In this document: positions 35,020-45,320 of the stretch, one piece after another | Layout: each line of letters begins with the position of its first letter | Position numbering within the stretch: the first letter of the stretch is position 1 | Source: Ctenosaura bakeri | Lineage: Eukaryota; Chordata; Lepidosauria; Squamata; Iguanidae | Direction: 5' to 3' | DNA: 64,000 nt | Assembly: GCA_948474755.1 (NCBI GenBank) | Contig: CAOLHI010001303.1 | Span: 713,103 to 777,102 of the forward strand | Position numbers and translations under genes: made by a program | Notes under the pieces: generated by a model | What the model was told of the DNA's origin: nothing | Databases searched by the model: none | The model's input: only the letters and a program-made list of their open reading frames with translations

Positions 35020-35496
35020 GGCCCTTTCAGCATGTGGGGTGTGAATCGGGCAGAAATGGGCAGAAATGGGACTCACCGGATTTTTCCTGAGTCCGAGCGA
35101 GTCCGTCGCAAAGAGCAGCAGTGCGGGTTCAGTGCTCTGCAGTTCTCTGGTGTCCGAAATGGTGGCTTCTGGTTGGTGGAGGCTCTCCACCAACTGGAGA
35201 AGCTTGCTGGCTGAAAACCCACCCCCAAAAGATCTGCAGGCATGCACTTGCTCGCGTCTGCAAATCTGCTCCGGAGCGTGGCGATGGAACAGGACGGGGT
35301 TGCCCGCTCCATGCTTTTTAAAAACCTCAAAAAAGAGGTTTTTAAAAAGCATGCTGCGTGACCAGTTCCAGTCGCACAGAACTGGACTGAGGTGTGGAAC
35401 TACAAAAAGTAGTCCACCCCAGTCCACTCTATGGTGTAGAAGACCTCTGTCGGAGGTCGCTCTGCACCATTTTAAATGCCCGGTGTGGAAATGGCC
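35020..35496. mobile_element. GGCC-ended non-autonomous element B2, ATT target duplication, 19-bp stem
   Basis: 477 bp, starts GGCCCTTTCAGCATGTGGGG and ends CGGTGTGGAAATGGCC. ATT flanks both sides exactly (35017-35019, 35497-35499). A central hairpin has a perfect 19-bp stem: CATGCTTTTTAAAAACCTC (35310-35328), six A, then the complement (35335-35353). Related to element B1 by layout and by GAGGTTTTTAAAAAGC versus GGTCTTTCAAAAGC. Confidence 0.85.
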
Positions 35497-35637
35497 ATTT
35501 TTAGTGCTTCTTAAATAAACACAACAGCTCCACATTTGTATTTATGCACATTCACTGGCAATGCATAGAGTACAAAGATGATTATTTCAGATTGTTCAGC
35601 TTCTAGGGAAGGGGTATGCATTCCCATCACAGGGACT

Positions 35638-36672
35638 TGTTACCCTGACTTTTAGGGGTCCCTAGGGGACACCTGAACTTTACAAAGGTTGGGGAAATTA
35701 GCAGAGCATACATTGGCAAAACAGAGGGTACGGCAATGCAGCGAGATCTTTTATCCTATGTTTACAGGGTGAGACTGCATGAGAAAAAGAGAAGTCAAGT
35801 GTCCTTTTAAATGGTCTTTTATTTAGTAGAATTGGCAAAGTTTATTCACAGTCACAGACACACAATGCATTCACTCACACAAGCACACAAGGACTACTGA
35901 GTTGAAACTCTTAAGAGAGGGAAGAGTTAAAGGGACAAAGCAAATATACTGCACCTGATCCTGAAGGCTGGTGTTTCGGGAAAACAAGAGGATAGATTGG
36001 CAGACAAAGAGGGGGGAGGGAGGGAGAGGGAGAGAGAACTGGCCAGCCAGTGAGAGAGAAAAAGAGAAAAACTTGATGGAGTCAGAGAGAGAAAAGCTAG
36101 CTAAAACCTCAAAACGTAACACAAATATATTAAAGCACGTCTGGGGGTGGGTAGACCCTTTTCCTGGGATAGGACAAAGGACCGAATCAGGGAGATGGGG
36201 TAACAGATTTTTATGGCAATATAATCAGGGATCAGGAAAAGGATAGGTGTGAGGATTATGCAATTATGGATTTGTTCGAAATCTTCCTGTTTTACTGAAC
36301 CAGAGCTATCAACCAAAACCTCTTTCTTTGAAGTTTCCAACAACTGGGAGTCAAACTAAGTTGGTGGCCAGTTTTTATGGCTTGGGTTTCCAGAGGATAT
36401 GCAAACCACAGAGGGTTTTGCTCTTCTCTCAGGAGATGCATTTTGTTCTCCTTGCAAGAGCCATTAAGTTGAACTCAGCCATGCTCTGAGATCATCTCTG
36501 ATCTGTTTTTCATTCAGTCCTCTTCTACATGGCCTTATCCACATGGCCTTGTATATGATTTCTCTTTTATGCCAATTAAACATATTCGCTGATACACACA
36601 CACACACACACAGAGGGAGGGAGGGAGAGAGAGAGAGAGTGCTAATTAGACTGTCAAGATAGCAGGGTTACA
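35638..36672. mobile_element. Solo LTR related to the 23308 copy
   Basis: Starts TGTTACCCTGACTTTTAGGG, as the 23308 LTR does, and shares AAAGGTTGGGGAAATTAGC, CACTCACACAAGCACACAAG and a later CTGATCTGTTTTTCATTC block. The end is placed at GGGTTACA (36665-36672); flanking GACT (35634-35637) and GGCT (36673-36676) differ by one base. It contains (AC)n at 36593-36611 and a purine run to 36640, which explains the greater length. Confidence 0.6.
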
Positions 36673-36679
36673 GGCTGAT

Positions 36680-37645
36680 ATAATTCTTTTGAGATTCCCC
36701 CTCCCCGGCTTTCCTTACTCCTGTAGATCTTACAGTTCTTGCATGAGAAGAGTTCCCCTGGATCAAAATTGATTCTGCAGATCTTTGTATCTGAAACAGG
36801 TAATGTTCAGACTATAGAAAGTTAATTCAGACCAGTTATGACCATGTTCTTCATACAGTGCAGTATTGCTTATTTTAACAGGCAGTGAATCCCAACTGTT
36901 TAGGCAGAGGTTTTCTTCAACACCTGCAGATTTATCTTTTTAAAATAGGACCTTTAGAATGCAAAGCTTGTTGCTCTGTTATAGTACTCTTTTATCCCTG
37001 TGTGTTGGTCAAGCTGAAATACCAGATCTCTTGCAGGAATCCTTGCAGATGGTGCATAGAAACATGGTACAGGTCATGTCTGCTGAGCACCTCTTAGAGA
37101 AAAGTGTGAAGAGGGTTCTCAGAAGCATAAAAACATGCTTAAAACCATGTTCATAGATTATCTGTCTTGGGATATGTCTCCTGATTCAAGTGCATTGCAT
37201 CTCTTTTCCGTTTTCTGTCTTTACAAAGAAGGAGTAATGGCCCTGTGCTTTTCCTAAAGTCATTGTTTAGCCTGGTGGAAACCATCTATATTCCTTGTAC
37301 CTGAAACATTTGCATTTCATTCTTAGAAACTACATGTGTTGTAGCCTATTCTAGGATTTTTGCTTGGACAGGGACAATCACTTGGACAGAAACAATGTTG
37401 GCCTCACCCGATCATGTCCAAGAAGATATGGAAACATTTGGGGAAAGAGTAAGTTAATGCCACTTTCCCCAGTCTTTTTCCAGTTATTGTAGCAATCTGC
37501 AAACCCATCCTAATATAGATATACAGGTGTTACCAATTTTCATAGCACAAGAGGACTTAAAATGGGTGCTATTAGTGATATTGTCTATCCATTAGTGGTT
37601 ACACCTACTTTTATATATACATTTATATATAGTGGTGGTGGTGAC
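36680..37645. other. No recognised gene or repeat
   Basis: AT-rich unique-looking sequence; frames of at most 70 codons. Confidence 0.4.
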
Positions 37646-37649
37646 GGCA

Positions 37650-38295
37650 TTTATTGATTTAATATTTGTATGGACAGTGAAGAAGGCTGACAGAAAGAGA
37701 AACAACATAATTGAAACGTGGTACTGTAAGAAAGTTCTATGGATATGATGGACTGCAAAACAAAAAACAAAAAGACACCACAAATAAATGAGTCCAAGAG
37801 CACATTAAGCTTAGTTGTCTCTCTAGAAGCCAAAATGACTAAACTGAGGCTATCGTACTTTGGACATTTCATAAGACAACATGACTTATTAGAAAAGATA
37901 AAAATGTTAAGTAAAATTGAAGGCAAGTAGGTACAAAGGAAGGCCCTATTACAAATGGAATAATTTAGTCAAGGAAGCTCTGAGTTTGCAAAACCTCAGT
38001 AGGACTGTTAATAACAGATAAAAATATAACGTCTTGCCTCCTATTTTAAGAATCATTTGCAAGACACAACCTTTAAAGACACTGTATTTGAATTTCTGAT
38101 GGCCAATTTTCAATCCTTTTCCCTGAGAAAGGCCATACAAATAGACAAATATTAAATGAAATGAAATGAAATAATGACATGAAATCTTTTTTACACATGT
38201 TGAGACTGTCCTTTTTATGTGTGTTAATCACAGTCTTCCCTGAAGGTTTCTCGCTCATAGGATTGCCATAAATCAAAGTTGAGTTGATGACACTA
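37650..38295 (+). mobile_element. BovB (RTE-clade) LINE 3' part
   Basis: Read across frameshifts it shows the C-terminus of BovB ORF2: VKKADRKRNNIIETWYCKK at 37676 onward, SLEAKMTKLRLSYFGHFIRQ with HDLLEKIKMLSKIEGK (37826-37925), then RYKGRPYYKWN and EALSLQNLSRTV (37930-38020). A BovB/Sauria-type 3' end (CATAGGATTGCCATAAATCA) is at 38257-38276. Old, with stops. Confidence 0.78.
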
Positions 38296-38317
38296 TTTCT
38301 CCACACACACCAAATGA

Positions 38318-38850
38318 CAAAAATTGTTTATTGAAATATTTCTATCCTACTCTGTATCATGGGATGTCAAAGCATTGCAAAGTAAAATCAATTTAAACTG
38401 TTTAAAACAACAAAAAATGTAAAACAATAACAATAACAACGGGCTAAAATATGTAAAACAATATAACAAGCTAAAACAGCATAAAAAGTTAAAACAATTT
38501 AAAACCTTACACGTGTTCATTTTGATAAACATCAATTAAGGTCCCAATGGCTTTAATAAGCCTTTAAGATGTTAAACAATTTAACAACTTTAAAACAGCA
38601 TAGAAGGTTAAAACAGTTTAAAACCCAACATGTGTATATTTTGATAAAAATCAATTAAGGTCTCAAAGGCTTTAATAAGAAGTTATATTTTAACTTGGTG
38701 ACAGAATGAGGCCAACACTGGTGCCAATCAAACCCCAAGGGCAGGCATTCTACAATCAGGGAGCTAAAGCAGAGAAGGTTCTTTTCCATCTCACCACCAT
38801 CACTGTCACAGTATATTGCTTCAGATGGTGGCACATAGAATAGGGCCTCT
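38318..38850 (-). mobile_element. L2-type LINE 3' part, antisense
   Basis: Carries GGCATTCTACAATCAGGGAG and TTTTAACTTGGTGACAGAAT, complement of the L2-type ORF2 C-terminus (LWNALP motif region), then the A-rich 3' UTR. Homologous to 41395-41790. An internal near-duplication (CATCAATTAAGGTCCCAATG at 38530 and ATCAATTAAGGTCTCAAAGG at 38650) is visible. Confidence 0.65.
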
Positions 38851-39184
38851 CCAGCAGACCTATCATGAGGCAGTTGTATGCAGGGAGAGACATTCCTTTA
38901 GGTGCTGATATCACTAGCACTTTGAGGAAGCACATTGTTCATGAATAGTGAGCAGGGGGCATATCTACCTTAAAAGATCCTTTTCCTCTTCCAAGCAATC
39001 CTTGCATATGCTGATTCTTCCTTAGAGAGTTTCTATGTGAGTTAGACTAGAATCTGTAAAAATTTTCTCCCATAAAACCTTACCTGGTTCTACTAAGGAG
39101 AGAAAGCAAGCATTTAAAAAAAAAAAAGATTATTTTTCAAGGTAATTTGGAAATTCCTTCAGGGATGACATGAAGATTTACTTG

Positions 39185-39605
39185 GATTCATGGTGGCCCT
39201 TAGGCAAACACATCACGGGGTTTTCTGGGGCTAAGAATATGTGATGTGCCAAATGTAAGGTGAACTTATCATGGAATTTTCTTGGCACATTAAGGTCCTC
39301 TGGGAGGAATTTGCTGCATTATTATTATTGGCAAAATTTTCAGAGGGGATTTGCCTTTGTCTTCCTCTGAATCGGAAAGAGTGTGACTTGTCCAAGGTCA
39401 CCCAGTGGGTTTCCATGGCTAAGTGGGGATTTGAACCTTGGGCCATTTTCACAGACCTCAAAGGCCCTTCTCTAAACTACAAACCCCAGGATTCCATAGG
39501 ATGTTGAAAGTGAAATAATAGCACTATAACAGCCTAGTGTGGAAATGGCCTTGGTCTCCAAAGTCATAATCCAGCGCTCAAATGAGTACACCACACTGGT
39601 TCTTT
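39185..39605 (-). mobile_element. Sauria-type tRNA-derived SINE, antisense, split by a MITE
   Basis: In antisense: TTTTCAGAGGGGATTTGCCT, GTGTGACTTGTCCAAGGTCA, CCCAGTGGGTTTCCATGGCT, GGGGATTTGAACC (complement of the B box), then after the MITE GTCTCCAAAGTCATAATCCA and TACACCACACTGGTTCT (complement of the A box side). An extra partial 3' module lies at 39185-39250. tRNA-related head with a BovB-like tail identifies Sauria SINEs, common in squamates. Confidence 0.8.
39441..39550. mobile_element. Short fold-back MITE D4 inside the SINE, TTG target duplication
   Basis: 110 bp from GGCCATTTTCACAGACCTCA to AGCCTAGTGTGGAAATGGCC. TTG lies on both sides (39438-39440, 39551-39553), and removing the MITE and one TTG restores the usual SINE sequence around the B box. 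The left arm is largely deleted compared with D1. Confidence 0.9.
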
Positions 39606-39607
39606 AG

Positions 39608-39663
39608 TTTCATCTTAAGATGACCATAAGTCAGAAACAACTTGAAGCACATGACAACAACAA
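39608..39663 (+). mobile_element. Sauria SINE 3' end, sense
   Basis: AAGATGACCATAAGTCAGAA, ACAACTTGAAGCACATGACA then (ACA)n, the BovB-like tail of a Sauria SINE. It lies tail outward next to the antisense SINE. Confidence 0.75.
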
Positions 39664-39669
39664 CTCTCA

Positions 39670-41060
39670 AAATAGAACTCAGAGCAGCTCATAACATAAG
39701 TTAAAACAATATGAGCTAAATCAGTATGGGGTACAAAAGAAGCTTTATAATGTTCTCCTCTCTTTGGAAGTGAACTTTATGAGATGATGAAGCCTGGATG
39801 CAAAACTGTACCCTGGAATTTTGCCAGAGCAAAATTTTGCCCTGGAGTTACTCCCCATTCTCAATGTGTACAACAAAAGATTTAATTTTTGTGAAAGGGA
39901 ATGGAAAAATCAAAACACATGAACATACCACTTAGCTATACTATGTATGGACACTCTTGAACGTTCACTTTTCAAGTATTAACAACTTTTTTTAAAGGAA
40001 GGGAATGCTGTGCTAGAGCTACAAATTGGAACATTTTTTTTAAAAAAAATCTTGTCAATTTCCTTTGCCTTAAGGTTGCTGATTTTGAAAGTCACAGCTT
40101 CCAACTTGCTTTTCATTATTGAATGACACCTAGACACAGCACAACTTGGATGATTTTTTTTTTAATGGAAGTGGGAGAACAGAACTGGAAATGCTGCTGT
40201 GTTCTGAGTTATCTTTTATGAGATTGCTCAGTGCCTGTGCTAACAATTACAGGCAGAAGGAGGTCAAGCCTTCAAACAGCTTTGGAATGATTTGCTGGTA
40301 GAGCTCAAAGGAGGGAAAGAAATAAGTGTTGTGGTGGGGGTATGATAGAAGAGGCTTCAGACATATTACATAAACATACTGAAGAATTTTCCAACAAGGG
40401 AGCTTCCTATGTAATATTATCTACACGTTTATTGTTATTATTCATTCCTTCTGTGGCACTTTCTCCCCCTTAGTAAAGACATTTAAAATGCATTAACTCG
40501 TATCTGTTACTTATATATAATGTCTCAAAGGTCATCCATCTTCAACATCCCAATTGAGGTGATCTTTTGTTTTGTTTTGTTTTGGTTCTTTAAATGAAAG
40601 TTGACAGTCCACATATTTTCCAGGACTGAACTGTACATTTAAAAGATCTGAGTTGGAAAGGACTACGAGGGAGCCAAAGATGATCCATTCCAACCAAGCC
40701 ATTTTTAAAAAGAAATTGTTATAGGGTGATGGTTTTATTGTAGAGATAGTTCATTAGCGGTAGCTTCTCTGTTACACACAATCTTAGCAATTGGACTGAG
40801 GCAAAAGTGATTAAAAATATCAGACGAAACAACAGGGAATGCAGATAGAGCTTCAGCTACATTTATTATTTGTTGTTAATGGCTGTCAACTCAACTTATA
40901 ATGAGAGACTTACAAATCACCCTTCTAGAAGCAGCCCTGCTCCATTCTTCCAGATTCAGGGTTGTGGATTCTTTGATTGAGTCTATTCACCTGTAATGCA
41001 GTCTCCTTTTCCTCCTGCCTTTTATGTTGCCAAGCAGCACTGTCTTTAGTAATGAGTCAT
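39670..41060. other. No recognised gene; possible weak repeat pieces
   Basis: AT-rich. 40640-40705 (AGTTGGAAAGGACTACGAGG, then GATCCATTCCAACC) looks like a diverged antisense CR1 3' end. 40870-40900 (GTTGTTAATGGCTGTCAACT) resembles a BovB/Sauria 3' end in antisense. Neither is certain. Confidence 0.4.
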
Positions 41061-41066
41061 GTAAAA

Positions 41067-41077
41067 TACATATACAT

Positions 41078-41119
<42 letters not shown>
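41067..41119. repeat. (AC)n/(ATAC)n microsatellite
   Basis: Imperfect TACATA units grading into about 14 CA units. Confidence 0.93.
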
Positions 41120-41394
41120 CACATTTTAGCATTAGTCAGTGTAGCTTCCAGTCTGAATTGTTTTTTGTCTTAGTTCTTGATTCATTGTGTCTGTTTGTCT
41201 CTACTGGGTATCCAAAAGGTAGAACCACCTCACACCCAATTTTGAAAAAAAAAAGTTATGGAGGGCAATTTCATCCTGGTTTTTGTGGGAAGGGGGTGGC
41301 TGACTACTTTGAGTCTGGAGACCACTTTCTCATTTGCAAAAAGGCAAAAGACTGTGGGATTCACAATTTGCTCTATAATCTTTTAATGCCATTT

Positions 41395-41790
41395 ATGTAT
41401 TTATTTTATTACAATATTTATATTCCATCCTGCTTACAAACATCTCAGGAAGGCATCCAATACAATCCATTGAAACCATTTTAAACTATTTAAAAAAAGA
41501 AACAGTAAAAGACAATTCATAGTCCAAATACGTTTAAAACTGTCTAACAAGTTAAATGAAGTTTACTCAGTTAAACCGATGTGTCTGCACAAAAGGGATG
41601 AAGGCATCATCCCCAAAGGCTTTAATAACAAGGTTTTAACTTGGCACTGAAATGAAGCCAACATCAGTCCAAATCAAACCTCCAAGAAGAGGGCATTCCC
41701 ATCAATTGTCTGCCATAGCATGCCCTAACACAATGTACTGCCCCAAATGGTGGGACACAAAGAAGGGCTTTTTACCAAGAAGGAAAACAG
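41395..41790 (-). mobile_element. L2-type LINE 3' part, antisense
   Basis: TATTCCATCCTGCTTACAAA, then TTTTAACTTGGCACTGAAAT followed by GAAGCCAACATCAGTCC and GAGGGCATTCCCATCA, the complement of the L2-type ORF2 C-terminus and 3' UTR. Parallel to 38318-38850. Confidence 0.7.
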
Positions 41791-42235
41791 GAGCAATAAA
41801 GGAAAATTATATGTGTTGACCTCTACCATATAAAGTGGGAAACAATCTTACAGCACAATGCTCTTGCTACCAGAGGGCAACAAAGTGATCAATAGAGATG
41901 AGAAATAAAGCTATGTAGGAGAAGAATCAATTTAAAATTCTTAATTTAGGCATTCCTGATACTTTACAAGATGTTGTCTTAAAGCAGTTTTTGATCTGAC
42001 CCTGTGTTTCAGGCTATCAGGCTAAAAACTTGTAATAGCTTCCTTTCTTGACCTCAGTCAATGACTTGGACTGTAAAATACCAGTTGCACACAGTTAATA
42101 GTTGGTTATCACATGATGCTCTCAGATTCCTGCCAATGGTACCGGTATACATGCACATGTGCATGTACTAGGCTTGTAAGGAAGATTGCAAGCAGTTCTT
42201 GGTGCTGCTGCCATTAAGAAGTTCAAGAAGTAGTA

Positions 42236-42426
42236 ACCCTTTCATGCACAATTGTAGCACTATGATTCCAGTTTAGCTGATGTGGTTATGTCCTGCAGAA
42301 TCCTGGCGTTTGTAGTCTGGCAAAGAATTTTAAATGCTCCTCCTGGCTGCGAATTCTAGGATTCTGTAGGAAGTTACCATGGCAGTTGGACTGGAAATGC
42401 GGCACTATAATTGTGTAGTGTTAAGG
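42236..42426. mobile_element. Diverged fold-back MITE D5
   Basis: Left part CCCTTTCATGCACAATTGTA, right part TATAATTGTGTAGTGTTAAGG; inner arms GGCGTTTGTAGTCTGGCAAA and AATTCTAGGATTCTGTAGG. The layout is that of D1-D3 but ends and flanks are worn. Confidence 0.55.
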
Positions 42427-42429
42427 AAC

Positions 42430-43270
42430 CTCTGGAGAGAGGAGAAGTTGAAGGACACAGTACAAATAATACATAAGCTCAGAGGAGCAAGAGAAGTAAT
42501 TCAGAATGTTGCAGAAATCAAGATGACTAGGAAGCTTGCATTACAAGTGTGCACACATGTCTACACACCTAATTTTGGGCTAATGCATATATTTTTGAGG
42601 AAGTTGAGTCTGCAGTTCTTTAGGGTATTGTAATCCAATATCCATGGACTATGGAGAATTGACTGGGAACTTGTTTTTTATCTTATCTGTTATCGGAGGC
42701 AAAGTTAATGGGTTGAAGTTACTGGGGCTTATTTCAGATGAGGCATACACAGGATTAAACTGTCATGGGATCTCTTTTAAATGTTTGGGTGTTCTTTCAA
42801 ATAAATCATCTGTGGATATTTTCAGAGTGTTTTTAGATATATATATTTTTAAAGAAGTTCTTTTTTAAAAAAAACAACGGTATTCTGATATTTCAAAAAG
42901 TAGGATTGTCTGGCATGGTACACTGTGATTGAATTTTAAAAAGGGTTTCTTCACACAGCAGCTTTGTTTTCAAGTATCATGTTACCACTGTAGCTCACAA
43001 ATGACATGAGCTGTGCTGGAGCAATGAGCCACGCACTGCCAGTTGGACTCACCCTACTATTTCAGGGTGAGGGTTCCCCTGAGACCACAGGCCATCCCTG
43101 ATGTAAAAATATGGGGTCAGGTTGCAGATGTATAACTGCTGCCAAATATAACATCATCCTCCAGTGACCAGTGCAAGAGGCAGCTATTTTTGTAGTGTCC
43201 ACCATTTCCAGTTTCCCAAAATTCATCTCAGAAGTCTGAACAAGGCAACCTGGAAACAAAAATGATTCTG
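42430..43270. other. No recognised gene or repeat
   Basis: AT-rich sequence with A- and T-runs; short frames only. Confidence 0.4.
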
Positions 43271-43273
43271 TTT

Positions 43274-43382
43274 TTGTTGTTGTTGTTTGGCTTCAAATCA
43301 TTTCTGACATATGATGACCCTAAGGCTAACCTATCACAGGGTTTTTTGGGGCTGGGAGTGTGTGATGCACCCAACGTCACCA
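43274..43382 (-). mobile_element. Sauria SINE 3' part, antisense
   Basis: (TTG)n, then GCTTCAAATCATTTCTGACA, TATGATGACCCTAAGGCTAA and CCTATCACAGGGTTTTTTGG. 5' (tRNA) half missing. Confidence 0.83.
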
Positions 43383-43384
43383 CT

Positions 43385-45310
43385 CCCAAAATAAATATAA
43401 ACAAATCACTGCAAATAAAGAAAATACCAAATCAAAAGACCTCATTTTCAGATGGATGAAACATTTGTCAACCGGTTCTGGTGAGTTTGGTTTGCTCCTA
43501 AAACACATTATTATTTTGATAATCATTACAGCAGGAATGAGTCAGGGTTCATTTCACAATCTTGGCTGTAAATACTTGATTATATTTTGGAAGAAAATTT
43601 AAATATGACAAATTATGTTTCACCATTGCATCTGCTGGAAGTTTATTTTGCTGTATAAAGGGATAGTGAAATCATAGCAGGTAGAGTTAATTGCACATTA
43701 ACAGCTGCACTTCTAATGACTGGGGAAACATCTCCAATGAAAATGAGATAGATACATAGGAGATAAAAGATATAGCATATATGGTACAATTAATGAATAT
43801 CATTCAATCCTGAGAAAACAGGCAAAAAGGCAAGCGTTTTACAGAAAAGTGTTTTTTTGTAAGGTGGTATTGAAATGACAAGGTTCAGATATTCAAAAAC
43901 AAGTAAACTACTTCAGATATTGGTTTCAATGTGTTTGTCTATTAGCTTATGTATCTCTACCAATAAAAATATATTTAAAAAGCAATGCAGCTAGTGGGTG
44001 ACACTTGCTAATGGAAGTTACCCAATAAAAACAGTATTTAGAAAACTTTCTTAGGTTGGACTATATCTCTCATGTGTTAAAATCAGTACTTTTAATAAGC
44101 TGTGAAAAGGTTTTGTTTTACTCTTCAAAGCAGAGCTTGGAAAACATAACTTCCAACCAAAGAAATATTTTCTCATTTGATAATCATTGCAATTTTTTAT
44201 CTGATTAATACACTTTAAGCAACTATGATTGATTTTGATGTATCATGTCTAATGACATCACCAGTGCTTGTCCTGTCTAACATCATCATGGGCCACTCCT
44301 AGTTTTCAGATTTTGACCCTAAAATCTCAAACTGACATGCTCCCACTCTAGCAATTGTAAAGTGAATTAAGTATAATTGATTTCAAGTGTCTGCTCTGAA
44401 CATGACTAAATATGGATCCAACTGTAGTAACAAAAGAAGATGGATATGGTAGAAAACAGAGCATACAACATGAGAAGATGGAATCAATTTATTTTCCCTT
44501 GTTGAAGATAATCATGCACGCCTGCTTTTTACCAATGCTTTGCTCCGTCAGCCATGAGCTCTGCATTCACCCTTCAGCAGAGAAAGCTATTTATTTTATT
44601 CCACTTCCATCTTATGTATTCTGCCTGTGCATGTCTGTAGATAGCAATGCCAAGATATTGATAGGCATATAAAAGATTATATACCTCTGAATTAATGATT
44701 TAGTGCTTCTCAGTCTGGCTGTCCAGCCTAATATCATAATTATCCTCATCAGGCAAAAGTGCTGTGATGTAGATAGATTTGCCAAGGAGGGCATCTCAAA
44801 ATTAGACACATCAGGGAGTGGGGACAGCCTTAGCTGAATTCAGCTTTATTTCACATAGTGTGCATTTGTTCTCTTAACCCTGCTATGCAACTCCCCTCAG
44901 GTAGTGATTTGCAACACACTTACTTGCCAAGACTACTTTGCAGAGTTTGGAATCGTATTGCAGCCCATCCAGTAAATTTCTTTGTACACCTTGTAATTGC
45001 TGTGGATGCATAAAATCACCATATAAAACCTGTGTCTGCACACTTCATCCTAGCATATATTAAGCTGCATGCCTGTTTTTCCTCTGTAAGACTCATTCCA
45101 AGTGATGAAATACATCACATACTGTACAGTGGGCTAGAGAATCTCTAAATGTTGTTAGACTCTGGCTCCCATCATACTTGACCAGCCTGGCTACTTGTGA
45201 AGGTATCATAAGAGTAACAGTTCATCCACACTGGGAAAAGCACAGGTTCACAAATCCTGTTATACAGTAAAACACCCTGTACAACAGTAGATAGTGAGGT
45301 GGAGCAATGA
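43385..45310. other. No recognised gene
   Basis: AT-rich DNA. 45125-45200 contains an antisense fragment of the GATGGGAGTTGCAGTCC family (TAAATGTTGTTAGACTCTGG). Otherwise nothing recognised. Confidence 0.4.
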
Positions 45311-45320
45311 CTCATTAGAA

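Noticed and set aside
34993..35535. 180-codon frame on the - strand
   Set aside because: It spans element B2 from flank to flank, including its terminal repeats and hairpin, and is mirrored by frames on the + strand; no homology recognised.
35971..36246. Charged Glu/Arg/Lys-rich frame
   Set aside because: Arises from a purine-rich run within the solo LTR.
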